Shown here: positions 9,715-20,224 of the stretch, piece after piece
Numbering within the stretch: position 1 is the first letter of the stretch
How the letters are laid out: the number at the start of each line of letters is the position of its first letter
Assembly (NCBI GenBank): GCA_021292165.1
Contig: CM037877.1
Span: 111,995,289 to 112,059,288, forward strand
Reading direction: 5' to 3'
DNA from: Shinisaurus crocodilurus
Lineage: Eukaryota; Chordata; Lepidosauria; Squamata; Shinisauridae
DNA: 64,000 nt
The notes under the pieces: generated by a model
What the model was told of the DNA's origin: nothing
What the model saw: only the letters and a program-made list of their open reading frames with translations
The model's database searches: none
Program-made: the position numbers and the translations under genes

Positions 9715-9898
9715 GCAGCCATTCCAGCAGGCTGTGCAGAGGGAGATGAGAGGGAGCGCAGGGCCATTCCACCAGCCCTGCTGAAAGGCCACCCTCATGA
9801 CGGCTCCTCCTCCCTCAACTGTCACCACCAGCAGCCATTCCAGGGGGATGTGCAGAGGGAGAAGAGAGGGAGCGCAGGGCCATTCCACCAGCCCTGCC
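9715..9898. repeat. 116-bp spaced tandem duplication
   Basis: GCAGCCATTCCAG...GGGAGCGCAGGGCCATTCC...CCAGCCCTGC occurs at 9715-9782 and again at 9831-9898. The small ORFs across it are repeat-derived. Confidence 0.75.
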
Positions 9899-9924
9899 AG
9901 GAGTATTAATCAATTTCCCCCCTT

Positions 9925-10096
9925 CTTCCCTCCCCATTCCTTTTTCCTTGTGTGTCCTGTCTTTTTAGATTGTAAGCCTGTGGGCAGGGACTGTCTTGTT
10001 AACTGATTATATGTAGTTGTAAACCGCCCAGAGGGCTTCAGCTATTGGGTGGTATAGAAATGGAGTAGATGATGATGATGATGATGATGATGATGA
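9925..10096 (+). repeat. Old LINE/SINE 3' tail with (ATG)n
   Basis: GATTGTAAGCCTGTGGGCAG...ACCGCCCAGAGGGCTTCAG followed by GGGTGGTATAGAAAT and a run of GAT/ATG triplets. The same tail motif recurs near 32040-32095 and 57899-57965, ahead of A/T-rich tails, so it is a retrotransposon 3' end, but the family is not certain. Confidence 0.6.
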
Positions 10097-10514
10097 CGAC
10101 GACGACACCATCCTCAGGGACAACTCCTCCCACCCTGCCTCAGTTGTACATTTGCCTGTTCATGCCTGCTGAAAAATTGCACTGCTGCTCCCTTTTCCTC
10201 CTTACCAGAAAAAAGAAAGATGCAGCAGTGGGAAACACACGGCCTGATTACAAATGGATCATGACATTATCTGAACTTTCTGTAAAATTGTATGAATGAG
10301 GCAGGGAGCTTGCACAATAAAAGCCTCATCTGGAAGCACCCAGGTTAGGGATGCAGGTAAGCTCTGCCCAAATTAGAACTTGGACTGGAAACCTAGGTTC
10401 AAGTTGCAGTGGAATGGTTTCTTCTAGAAGTGGTGCAGGAAGGTGGTGACCTTCCTACATATACAGTGCCTTGACCATGCAGTGCATGGTCTGTGGCTTG
10501 GCTCTGCTCTGTTT

Positions 10515-10647
10515 CAGGGATGTTGAAGAGTCCTTGGTCTCGAGTCCCGAGTCGGGTCTCGAGTCCCATTAAAAATATTGGGACCCGAGTCGAGTCAGAG
10601 GGGGGACTCAGTCCGACTCACGAGTCGAGTCCGAGTCCCCATCCCTG
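10515..10647. mobile_element. GACTCG hAT family (G), 133-bp miniature copy
   Basis: Starts CAGGGATGTTGAAGAGTCC and ends CGAGTCCCCATCCCTG. Both arms are filled with GACTCG/CGAGTC words around a centre reading AAAAATATTGGGAC. TSDs CTCTGTTT (10507-10514) and CTCTGTAT (10648-10655) differ at one position. This is the termini-only version of the 1-kb elements at 20225 and 60813. Confidence 0.9.
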
Positions 10648-10655
10648 CTCTGTAT

Positions 10656-11549
10656 GTGTTGCAAGCTCTCTGCCCCGGGTTTGTTGGCTATATTTCAGCC
10701 TCGCTGAGGCGTAACTAGCTTTGTTGAGGTTATTTAACCTACACAGAGGTTATTTTCTGGCTGTGGCATGGTTGTAGTTTGGATTGCATTGCGTGTGATC
10801 CATTCAGTCCTGATAGCATGTGTTGATGGTATTGCTTGATGGCAGCGAACTTGGAAGCAGGTACAACAGCTGTGCACCTTAGATGAAATGAGTGTTTTCT
10901 TTGGGCTCTGCCCCAGTAGGATACACCAGCACCAGAATGTTTAATTTCAAGAATGTACAATTGTAGGTAGATCAGGCCACTGTCCTTTTCTACAGCCCCT
11001 AATGTTCTATGCTCACATCAGATGTGTGATTTAGAGGTGGAAGTATACATCACAAAAAATGCAGGACTACCATTAAAAAGACAACCCCACCTCAAGTCAA
11101 GAGCATGTCACAATGCACACTCCACCCCCCTGCCCATGATCTGGAGCAGGAGTGGGGAGTTTCATATCGTAAGGATACAGGGTGAGTTGAACTAGACATT
11201 ATGGAGGGAGCGGGGAAAGCCCATTATGCGGCTGTTGTTTTCAGTGACAGCCCTGCATCCTTGGTAGTGTATAGTTCTACTCCGTATTACAGCAATCAGA
11301 CAGAAAGTCGGTAGTCAGCTCTCAAATAAGAGGGCTATTGATGTCTTGCCCTGAACCATGGCAGATGCAATGGCCTTTAAGCCAACAAAATTCAGGATGC
11401 ATTTTAAATAGATTGTTCAGCAACATCCCCAGCCCCGTTTCTCTGGCTTTTGGAGTGAGGGGAATGATTTGTGTGGGGCATGGAAATCAAGCCGTATGAC
11501 TTTATGAGGCTCTTCTCCAAGGTACATGATGTATCAACGGGGGGAGAAA
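10656..11549. other. No gene or repeat recognised
   Basis: Mixed-complexity sequence. Short ORFs on both strands have no recognisable domain. Confidence 0.4.
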
Positions 11550-11780
11550 GCGAGAGCACCTTCTTGGTCACGGTGTCCTGGCTGTGGAATAATAACCGCT
11601 GCTTGGAGCTGCAAGTGGCACCAACACTGTAATTGTCTCAGCACCCATTCAAAGCCTTTTTGTTTACCCAGACATTTGAACTGTTTAATCTTGTATGTTC
11701 TTTTGCATTTGCTGCCTCCTTTGTTTTTCTGATGATTATAATAATGCTGTGGTTTTGGTGTTCTTATTGTATTGTGTCAA
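11550..11780 (+). pseudogene. Degenerate L2/CR1-group LINE, ORF2 C-terminus and 3' UTR
   Basis: One frame reads WLWNN...LEL and later HPFKAFLFTQTFELFNL, resembling the conserved LWNSLP...LKTFLF end of L2/CR1-group proteins (the intact one here ends LWNSLP...LKTWLFRREYG). It is followed by T-rich 3' UTR-like sequence. Old and frame-disrupted. Confidence 0.5.
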
Positions 11781-13956
11781 GGGGGCGTGAACCTCCAGCC
11801 CATGGGTCTAATCTGGCATGGGAGTGTGTGTTCCCATGTGGCCTTCCCCAATCCCTCTGAGGTGGGGCCTAGCCTCCAAGCCTCGACCCCTGGATGAATT
11901 CTCATTGTTTTGTTTTGCTTTGTTTTAATTATTTTTATTGAGTTTTCCAGTCTGTGATCAGAGATAACAGCAAGAGTTCCCCTGTGAGTGCAGCACAGGG
12001 GAATTCTCACAGGTATCTTTGATCACAGATCTGAGATAACAGTGGGGGATACGGGCCCCCATGGACTCACCTGCACAGTGCCTTCTCCATTGGCAAAGCA
12101 TCCTGGTTGATGCTTCCTGGCAGGTGCGCTGGGTGGATGCACCTAGCGTGTGTCTGCTGGGAAACTGCTTTGCTGCCTGCCGGCTTCCCCCATTGGTTCG
12201 TGACTGAGTCAGCAGCTGGAGCACTCCAGCTGGGGACTGGGGAGCAAATGATGCCAGGGGGCATGACCCCACCCCTGATGTCAGGGTTGTGTGGCCTCAC
12301 CCTCTTAAGTCATTTGGCCTACCGCACCAATCCAGTTCCCCGCCCCTCTATTATGCTTTATATTAATTATAGTTGTACACTCCCCATGTATCTGCAAGGA
12401 TGAAGGGCAGTTGAAAAATATTTTAATTAATAAATCATAAAATTATATTTATTTTTAAAGATGAATGAGTAATTCCACCTTTCATACTTCCCCAGTTCTT
12501 TTCCCAAGGCCATCAAGTCCCCCAAAAGTCCAAGTAAAAATCCATTTGCCCCACTCCCATATGATTTCTCTCTCTATGGGAAGAGAAACAGGTGGTTGAG
12601 TAGTCCACCAGCTCCAGGCTGCATCACTCTGACACTAGCCCAACAACAGAGGCTTCACTGGAGGGTGGAAGAAATTCCCTAGGGAACAATTACAGGGCAG
12701 CCTGCCAATCACATTTCTTCCCTCCTTGCTGTGCGCGTGTGTAGTTTCCTGAACAACTTGATTCCTGACAGTGATGCATTTGCCTCAGCAACTGGCTACA
12801 GCAATTGCAGGATGGAAGAGGAGCTTAATATTCCAGGAAGGTGTTTGTGGGCATAATAGGAATGGCCATCCCACTCCTTGCAAATGGAAGAAGGCGGAGA
12901 TCTCCATGATCACTTGGAAAATGAAAATGCAGAGTGACAATTCTTTCAGAGCAGCTTCTCATTAATATTTCGATTCTCGCAGAGCATGCTAACAGCTGGC
13001 TGAAGTGCAGAAGGAGCTATGGGGGCTTGCATGTGCAAGTCATTCCGCTGTCCAGCTGTTCTTAAAAGGGATGTGACGATCCAGGTAATCTCTGATTTTG
13101 GTAGCAGATTTCAAGGGTGAACATCCCCACACCCCCACACATACACACAGAGATCCATGTCTGTTTGGTCCAGTATGCAAAACAGAACCGTGTAGGCCCT
13201 GGTCTGACGGGATGAGATCAGGCCTTCTCTGCTGTCCCCACAGAGTCATCCAAGGGCAATAAAAGTGGTGAAGGGGACACATGAGCTACCAACCAATTCC
13301 ACAGAAAGGGAAGCCTGAAATGTTCCTACACACATCCGGGCAACAGTGTTCCAAGAGGCACCCTAGACCTGCTGAACAGGCACTGGCCCGAGCAGTGGGT
13401 TGGACTCTCCCTATTGTCCCCTTCCTCGGATGAAGACTCAACGGGAGCAGCTGGAGAGGCCAGAGGAGCATGTTCCACCAGGCAGGCCACAGTCCACTCA
13501 GAGGCCTCTCGGGGGCTGCATTTCTGTGGTGGGAGGACTCAAGGCAAAAGGGGCAGGACCAACTATACCAGCATACTTTAGCTTAACACTCTTACTGTCA
13601 GGAACTAAGCTTTAGGAGAGGCATTTGAAGCTTTTAGAATGGGGAAAAACTGCACCAAAGCTGGGAAACCACCCAATGATTGGTGGCTGGGAGAAATAGG
13701 GTGGAGCTGGGAGAAAGGGGTGGGCCAGGGGTGGCCAGGGGAAGACATGGCCCCTGGGCCTGAGGTTCTGCTCCCCTACTCTAGCCCTCCCCTACTCTTT
13801 CCACCCCTAGCATACAATTGTGGGACACACCCTTACAGACCCCATTTCAGTATCATGTTTGCCTCCAGTGAGGAATATGAATACAAACTAGTATGTTGTG
13901 AAATATCTGTTCTCCTACTCACAAATCTTCCTTTGACTATCAGCAGGGATCTTATG
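11781..13956. other. No gene recognised; weak repeats only
   Basis: Near 11948-12040 there are two copies of a GTGATCA.AGA.AACAG word in a weakly palindromic arrangement. At about 12380-12435 GAAGGGCAGTTGAAAAATAT and AATAAAT resemble a decayed LINE tail. A pyrimidine-rich stretch ending CCCCACAG near 13242 resembles a splice acceptor, but the following frames are short or closed. Otherwise nothing is recognised. Confidence 0.4.
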
Positions 13957-13964
13957 TTCTAAAA

Positions 13965-14082
13965 CAGTGTTCTCCAACCTTGGGTCCCCAGCTGTTTTTG
14001 GCCTACAACTCCCAGCATGCCCCAGCCCATGCTGGGAGTTGTAGGCCAAAAACATCTGGGGACCCAAGGTTGGAGAACACTG
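13965..14082. mobile_element. Palindromic MITE family P, copy 2
   Basis: Arms of about 54 nt pair almost perfectly (one mismatch, CAGCTG against CAGATG). Perfect TSDs TTCTAAAA at 13957-13964 and 14083-14090. 118 bp. Confidence 0.95.
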
Positions 14083-14129
14083 TTCTAAAAGGTATTTCTC
14101 AATGAAGAAAAAGAGGTTCATTTTTATTG

Positions 14130-14191
14130 TTGTGTGGATAGTGTCATTATATAGTTTATATATTGTGTGGATAGTGTCATTATATAGTTTA
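14130..14191. repeat. Two-copy tandem repeat of about 33 bp
   Basis: The unit TTGTGTGGATAGTGTCATTA plus ATAGTTTA occurs twice. Sequence just downstream (to about 14330) contains GACAATAAAGTTCTTGCC, which resembles an LTR polyadenylation region, but no LTR boundaries can be set. Confidence 0.7.
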
Positions 14192-14352
14192 GTCACTAGG
14201 TGGTACTGGACTTAGTTACATCTGGATGGAGACAGGTGTTTCCTTTGTCTGTTCTGTTGTTGTTTAAATGAGACAATAAAGTTCTTGCCTAGCTTCCTGA
14301 CTGGTATGGAATGTGGTGTTGGTTGAGGAATCCAGATTACTGAGAACCTCAG

Positions 14353-14384
<32 letters not shown>
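14353..14384. repeat. (AT)n microsatellite
   Basis: Uninterrupted TA dinucleotides. Confidence 0.95.
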
Positions 14385-14386
<2 letters not shown>

Positions 14387-14521
14387 TATTCTAATATATT
14401 TATTGATTGCTTGATTTGAAAATTTAGTGTCCTCATCCCAAAAAGGTTTTCAGGGTAGTGTACATAAAATGACCTAAAAACAATACAATACAATTTCAGC
14501 CATGCCCGGAAGATCCAGGGC

Positions 14522-14640
14522 TCAGGTCTATAGGACAAAAAAACTGCACAATTTTGCATATGCTAATTTATATATGTGAATATATGCCCATAGTAAGAAA
14601 CAATTACTATAATTTAAATTTTATAGAAGGCAAGCTAATT
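14522..14640 (+). repeat. Diverged family W MITE fragment
   Basis: ATAGGACAAAAAAACTGCAC, TTTTGCATATGCTAATTTA and CAATTACTATAATTTAAAT follow the order seen in the family W copies at 56466 and 32786. Confidence 0.5.
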
Positions 14641-14740
14641 AGCCTCTTGCTTGTTTTCAGGACAGAACTGTGCAGTGCCCCAAATTGTGCTTGCTTAAAA
14701 CTTAATGTCAATGCGCCCACACTTTTCCTTGGTCTTTCAG

Positions 14741-14835
14741 GCCCAAATCCAGATGAGGAGGATGGAGAAACCAAGAGATGTGCATGCATGTTTGAACCGG
14801 CTCCAGATGTCTACCAGAGAATCCTTCTAATGATG
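14741..14835 (+). other. Candidate host exon (weak)
   Basis: A pyrimidine-rich stretch ending CTTGGTCTTTCAG is followed by 95 nt open in one frame, reading NPDEEDGETKRCACMFEPAP and then DVYQRILLMM, and then ATGATG|GTTTGT, a tolerable donor. An exon with these limits would start in phase 1 and end in phase 0. The composition is protein-like and the surrounding 400 bp is not repetitive. I do not recognise the protein, and splice-like ends occur by chance, so this is only a lead. Confidence 0.25.
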
Positions 14836-15950
14836 GTTTGTGCCACATGTGAATTCTGATCTTTCTCATTCTGAAGCTTTATGAAGTGCACAACTTGAGG
14901 CTGCTATAAGACACCCAGATTCATTTACCACAAAAGGCTTAGGCTAGTTTTGGTACTTGGGCATCTAGAAAAGATACTCAGATGTGGTCCATTAAGTCCC
15001 TGTGCCATTCATATTTCAGCAGATCCAAGAGCTGCCTTGGGTTCTCTCTGGCCAAAGGAGATGGAGAACAATTTGGAGGGGATTGTTTTGTTCCACAGTT
15101 GTCAAGATTCACTCTCCAGCTGAGACCAAGGATTCACAGAAGGCTTAAGGAAGTCTTCAGGAAGGCTGCCTTGGTGGCAATCATTAGTGAGTATGATAAA
15201 GCTCAGAATTAACTAAATTAAACCTTGGCTCCAAAGGATATTATAATGATATGAAATAGATGTGTCAAAAATAGAATACATCGACTTCAAGAGAAGCTTT
15301 TAAAAGAAGATACATGTTCTGCCGCAAATAAAAGCCTGCGCCAATTGAAGCAATTTTTATCTTTCAGAAAAACTAAGCAACCATTTCAGCAGTGGCAGCC
15401 CTATTAAGAGGGCTCTCCAGGTGCTGCCCTGCCATCGCCATGTGCTTCTCCCTATCCCGGGCACCTTTAAAAAAGAAAACGCTTTGCCGTGCCACCTCCA
15501 ACTTTTCTAGTTGTGGCAATCAGCTGCTGCTGCACTACAATGCCAGAACCAGGAACTCTTGATCCAGCACGGCAGCGTCATTAGAGAAATCGCATGTGCG
15601 CACACTAACGCGCATGCACAGAACATTTCCCTGGAAAGGCTTTTTGCGGCTGTCCATCAGGGGGCACTCCCCTTGCATAGGGGAAGGATTGTTTTTAAAA
15701 AAGGGGGGGTAGGCTCAGCCCTGAGCTAGCCAAGCATAGTAGACCCCTTCTTTCGCAACGGAGGGGGTTGTTCTGTGCGAGGTTGAGGCACGCAGCAGCC
15801 AGCGCACATGCAGCAGCCTTTCTTCATTCCATTTTCTGGCCAGCTCACATTGGATAATTTGCTGAGCCAGGTCGGCGGTAGAGCAGCAGGCACATGCTGG
15901 ACTCCAGGGAGGTCAGAGCAGCAGCAGCTCCCGCTCCATGTTGTTGCTTA
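14836..15950. other. No gene or repeat recognised
   Basis: Mixed-complexity DNA. Short ORFs only. Nothing else is supported. Confidence 0.4.
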
Positions 15951-15969
15951 ATCTTTGAAAAGGTGTGTG

Positions 15970-15996
15970 TCTGTGCGTGCGTGCGTGCGTGCGTGC
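15970..15996. repeat. (TGCG)n short tandem repeat
   Basis: GTGCGTGCGTGCGTGCGTGC-type array within TG-rich sequence. Confidence 0.85.
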
Positions 15997-16108
15997 TCTG
16001 GGGTTTGTGTGTGAATGAGCGGGTGCCTGTGCATGTGCATCTGTGTGTGTAATGGGGGTGTCTGTGTGTTTTGCAATGGGTTCCTGCTGGCTTCCCAAGG
16101 GATATTGA

Positions 16109-16109
16109 T

Positions 16110-16144
<35 letters not shown>
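16109..16144. repeat. (ATC)n microsatellite
   Basis: About twelve ATC triplets. The poly-Asp, poly-Ile and poly-Ser ORF segments over it are repeat translations. Confidence 0.95.
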
Positions 16145-16487
16145 ATGCAAAGGGATGGACTGTGGATGCACACAGAATTTGCCATGCTTTCTCCTGAGCA
16201 ATCCAGTCCTCCTTACTTCTTATGAGATATGCATAATCTGGAATTTGGTACTGTGCTGCTTCTGAGTAGGCCTGCTTTGGTGGATATTTTGCGATGGATA
16301 TACAAAGGCACAGATTGTTGGATGCTTTCAGAACTTGTTCTTGTGTTCCAAAGGCTGCTTTTCTGTGGGGCTCTGAGAATATCACATCTCATTTTAATTA
16401 TTATCATTATCATTATTATTATGGCTGTCTGGATTCTCCCCTCTCACTCATCCTCTTAGAGTCACTTGATTCTCTGTGGAATGGGGG

Positions 16488-16941
16488 CAGGGCCGGATTA
16501 AGAGCATTATGGGCCTGGTGCTGAGGAGGGCGCGCGGCTGAAGAGGGCGCAGAAACGCTGTGCTCCTCTTCGCTGCCACTGCGCCGCCCCCGCCAGGCCT
16601 CTGCCTCCGCTGCGCCGCCCCCGCCAGGCCTCCGCCTCCCCACCCTCCCTCCTGCCGCCGCCGCCGCCGCCGCCGCCGCCACACCCTCCCGTCCCGCTCG
16701 CTGTCGCTGCGCCTCCCCCCGCCCTCCCGCTTGCTGTCGCTGCGCCTCCTGCCGCCGCCGCCATCACCACCACCCCCGACCCCCCCGCCACTTACCTTCT
16801 CCGTGTGGCTTCCGGAGCCCCGCCCGTGTTGTTTTGGCGGGAGGAACCAGGGCAACAGGGCTTAAACAGCCCTGTTGCCATGGTTTCCCCGGCAAAAAAC
16901 AGCGCGGGGGTCCCGTCGCGTCACTTCCTCCTCCTCCTCGG

Positions 16942-16985
<44 letters not shown>

Positions 16986-17194
16986 GCCGCCAGGGTGGGG
17001 GGAGGGTAGGTTGGTGGTGGCGGCGCAGGGTTGTTGTTTTTTTGCAGAGCAGGGCTGCTTTGGAGAGGGGGGCCCGCTAAATATTATTTCGCCTGGGGCG
17101 CCAAACTGCCCTGCACCGGTCCTGATTGTGGGCCTGTTTTGGGGTAGGGGCCTGGAGCTGCAGCTCCAATAGCCCCTATCTTAATCCGGCCCTG
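16488..17194. mobile_element. CpG-rich hAT MITE (family R), long-ended variant
   Basis: Inverted ends CAGGGCCGGATTAAG (16488-16502) and CTTAATCCGGCCCTG (17180-17194). Perfect 8-bp TSDs AATGGGGG at 16480-16487 and 17195-17202. The interior is CpG-rich and contains GGGGCGCCAAACTGCC near 17095, the right-end sequence of the shorter R elements at 24147 and 52674, so this copy carries an extra outer end. It contains a (CAG)n tract at 16944-16983 and GCGTCACTTCC near 16918. The many ORFs are artefacts of GC-rich sequence. Confidence 0.92.
16944..16983. repeat. (CAG)n triplet repeat inside the family R MITE
   Basis: About thirteen uninterrupted CAG triplets. Similar CAG tracts occur in the R element at 52674 (about 52797-52830 and 52921-52950), so a CAG tract appears to be part of the family. 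Confidence 0.92.
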
Positions 17195-17456
17195 AATGGG
17201 GGTTGTTGCTGGAACAGGAGAATGTGGGCCCAAATGAAACAAGTACTTTTGTGTGGCTATGTCATTTCCCCAGCCCACTTTTCATGTTTTGTGCCTCTGT
17301 TTTCTCTTTCTGTGGTTTGGGTTGCTGACTGTTGGGGATTCAAAGACTGCTCCGCCTCTTGTGACCATTTGGCTTTACCTCTTGTGACCCCTTGGCTCCG
17401 CCTCCGCTGACCTGCCTTCCACCCCACCATTCAGACTGGCCACCAGCCTCCACTGC

Positions 17457-18680
17457 ATTTCAGTGCAAAAAGTAGTACCTGTCTGGCATTCATTTGAAGT
17501 GACTACTGTAGAATCCAGGTTCCAGTCTTCTTGTTAGGGTTCCAAATTGACTACAGGGGTGGGGGGGGGCAGCCTGGTTAGTATTTTGGTCTCTAGAACA
17601 GTTGCCAGAATATGTTGTAAAAGCCAGAATTTTGGACTAGTTGCCAGAATTCCTAAGTCAGTGTCACCATTTTGATTGCATTGTGCTCTACTAGAATGTT
17701 TTGGCCTGCAACTCCCATGATCCTTAGCCAGCATAGCCAGTGGGGAGGGACCATGGGAGTTGTAGGCTAAAATAAAATCCTGAGAGCCCCTAGTTGCCCA
17801 CCCTTGTTGTAGGAGTTGGATCCAGATTTATTCATTGGTAAATTCAGGCTACCATTTAGATTAGTATAAGGTTCTTTTACTGTTTGCTCTGCCTTGCACG
17901 GGTATGGTTTTGATACTGTGTTGTGGTGCGTGTTTACTGAGAAGCGCTTTGAGCGATCAGTTCATTTAAAAACTGAACAATGAATGTGAGAGTGAAACAT
18001 TCTGCCGGTGCCCCAGAATGTTCTGTCCGTTCTCTGCGGCATCTGCCGGCTTTCACCGCTGTTGGTAGGGGAGCAACTGCCTTGTTCTTAGCTGTGACTG
18101 ACAATCTTTCCAAGTCCCCTCCCCTTTTGTTTCATGTTTCTATCTGGATCGCAAGCCGGTAGGCTGGGACGTGTGTGCACGTTCTATTCGTGGACAGTGC
18201 CGAGTGTATTTTGGGTGATTTTTATAAATAACAGATGACGGCAGGCTGTTCAGCATGAAGAGCACCACGACTTCGATAGGCTGTTGCAAATTTTCAGTCT
18301 GGTTTAGTAGTCCATAGGAACGTTCGTCGCCACGGTAACCCAACTTCTGAATGACTGCTTCAATGATGACGATGTGAGGCCTGCCTGTTAGCCTCTCTCC
18401 CTTACAGTTAGACCACTTGTTGTTGCCCTCTTCCTTATTGCTTCCCAAAGGCCACTGAAATCCCAGATACAACTCACAATGGGGTTGTGGAACGACGTGA
18501 CAAGAATTAGAGTGGCCAGCTTCCAATCTCAAAAATTCTGGTACCCAAGCAGGGCCAGGGGGCTTAAAAAAATCTTCTTTTTTTTAACTTGCTCTTTAAC
18601 CTTTTTCAAAACCTGCAGGCAGTGTGAGCTGCACATGTGCAGTGCCGCCCTGCCCTGTTGCCAGTGTAAGGAGTGTGTGT
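17457..18680. other. No gene recognised; one decayed foldback at 17699-17772
   Basis: At 17699 TTTTGGCCTGCAACTCCCAT and the inverted ATGGGAGTTGTAGGCTAAAA form an old MITE foldback of the same general type as family P. A poly-G run is at about 17561. The remainder shows nothing recognisable. Confidence 0.45.
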
Positions 18681-18681
18681 A

Positions 18682-18958
18682 AGAGCCAGTGTGGCATAGT
18701 GGTGAGAGTGTTGGACTGGGACCCGGGAGATCCGGGTTCTAGTCCCCGCTTGGCCATGAAACTCACTGGGTGACTTTGGGCCAGTCACTGCCTCTCAGCC
18801 TAACCTACCTCACAGGGTTGTTGTGAGGATACAATGGAGAGGAGGAGGAGGATTATGTAAGCTGCCTTGGGTTCCTTGCAGGAAGAAAGGCGGGGTATAA
18901 ATATAATGAATGAATGAATGAATGAATGAATGAATGAATAAATGAATAAATAAATAAA
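18682..18958 (+). mobile_element. Sauria-type tRNA-derived SINE, full length
   Basis: Starts AGAGCCAGTGTGGCATAGTG with an A-box-like TGGCATAGTGG and a B box GGTTCTAGTCC (18734-18744). The body has CACTGGGTGACTTTGGGCCA and CAGGGTTGTTGTGAGGAT, and the 3' end is GGCGGGGTATAAATATAAT followed by (GAAT)n and AAATAAATAAA. The Pol III promoter boxes are intact. The tail matches the L2-like LINE tails at 29560 and 41960 (ATAAATATAATAAATAAA) more than I would expect for a Bov-B partner. Confidence 0.9.
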
Positions 18959-19569
18959 GAAAGAAAAGTCCTGCAGAATGGACCAAAGCCCTGTGGAGTC
19001 CAGAACTCTATTCCCAACCAGATGCCCCAAAGGGAAGCCCATGAGCAGAACTTGAGTGAAAAAGCACCCTCCAGCTCATGTTTCCCAGCAACTGATATTG
19101 AGAGGCATTCTCTGCCTCTGTTCCTGGAGGTAGCATATAGGCTATAGCCATCAGGACTAGAGACTTATCTGTAAGGTTGAGTGAGAGTTACATTTGGTTC
19201 TTTCTTTGATAAGGACAGGGGTCCTCAAACTTTTTAAACAGGGGGCCAGCTCATTGTCCCTCAGACTGTTGGGGGGCCGGACTATAGTTTGAAAAAAATA
19301 TGAACGAATGGATCAAGTAAAAAAAAAGGACCCGGATCCTTTTTTTTTTTACTTGATTAAATGGAAAGTTATTATAAATTAATAATAAATTAATTATAAA
19401 TTAATTTGCTGTCTAAAATTGAAATACATTAAATTTTAAAAAGGTATAGAAAGGCTTGATTTGCATACTGCACATATCTTATTTATTTGTAGTGCAAAAC
19501 AAACAAACAAACAGGAAAAAGCAATACAATATTTAAAACGAAGAACAATTTTAATCAACAGAAGCTTAT

Positions 19570-19860
19570 TAGTATTTCAATGGGAAGTATGGGCCTGCTT
19601 TTGTCTAATGAGATGGTAAATGTCCAGTTCTATATTTGTCACTGCTAGTCGTAACAAGTGATGCAAGTGTGCATCTGTTAGTCTGGATCTGGTTGGAGAT
19701 TTCAGATGTTTCATTCGGGGAAAAAGTCTGTTCACAGACATAGGTGCTGCCAAAGATGTTTGCCATCTTGAATGCATGGTTCCTGAGATTAAGTCTTTTT
19801 TTGCAGCATTTCCTCAACCTGAGCCTAGTCCTCAAAGGAACAAAAGCTAACTCCATGTGC
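19570..19860 (-). pseudogene. hAT transposase C-terminal (hATC) relic
   Basis: Two overlapping frames together show FGSTYVCEQTFS then SRLTDAHLHHLLRLAVTN-like sequence, the signature of the hAT dimerisation domain near the transposase C-terminus. The frames break between CEQTFS and the MKHLKS segment, so it is non-functional. Related domains are known in Charlie-type transposases and their domesticated relatives. Confidence 0.8.
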
Positions 19861-20224
19861 TCACTGCAGCCAGCTCTGATGTTCTGGGGAGCCTACTACT
19901 ATTCATTTGGGTTTTTTTAAAAAAAAAACAACCCCCACAAAGCTGTCTCACCTACTTAGAACCCCCCCAGTGGTTTAGGATTTTCATACCTAAACCACTG
20001 TGGGATCATTGACTCAGGAGCAATTGTTATCTCCTCCTTTGATTGCTTTTTATCCTATAACAAACTACAGGTGCAGAGAGACTGCTAATTTGCTTGGGGA
20101 AGTGGTGTGGGGGGTGGAGATATTTAACATTAAGATATTTAATCATTAAGATATGTCTCAGAGGGGAGAGATGCATAGAAATCAGTATAGAAATGTGGTG
20201 GAGAAGGCGCGTCTGAGATGGCGG

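Larger units (their letters stand above)
16148..17456. repeat. Dispersed repeat split by a hAT MITE; relative of 1817-2364
   Basis: The left part (AAAGGGATGG...GTTGGATGCTTTCAGAAC...TTCTGTGGGGCTCT) and right part (GGTTGCTGACTGTTGGGGAT...GCCACCAGCCTCCACTG) match the 1.8-2.4 kb copy; the MITE at 16488-17194 sits between them. The right terminus matches the CAGTGGAGG ends of the family C MITEs. The left terminus is not found. Confidence 0.45.

Noticed and set aside
10069..10096. Repeated triplets that could superficially suggest a CRISPR-like or coding poly-Met tract
   Set aside because: Simple ATG microsatellite next to a retrotransposon tail; no spacers and no coding context.
13238..13300. Splice-acceptor-like pyrimidine tract ending CCCCACAG
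   Set aside because: The following frames close quickly or have no protein-like character.
16448..16865. Overlapping glycine- and proline-rich frames on both strands
   Set aside because: They lie inside a MITE with perfect TSDs and arise from GC-rich composition without stop codons.
18682..18760. Functional tRNA gene
   Set aside because: It has A- and B-box-like sequence but no full cloverleaf, and it continues into a SINE body and tail.
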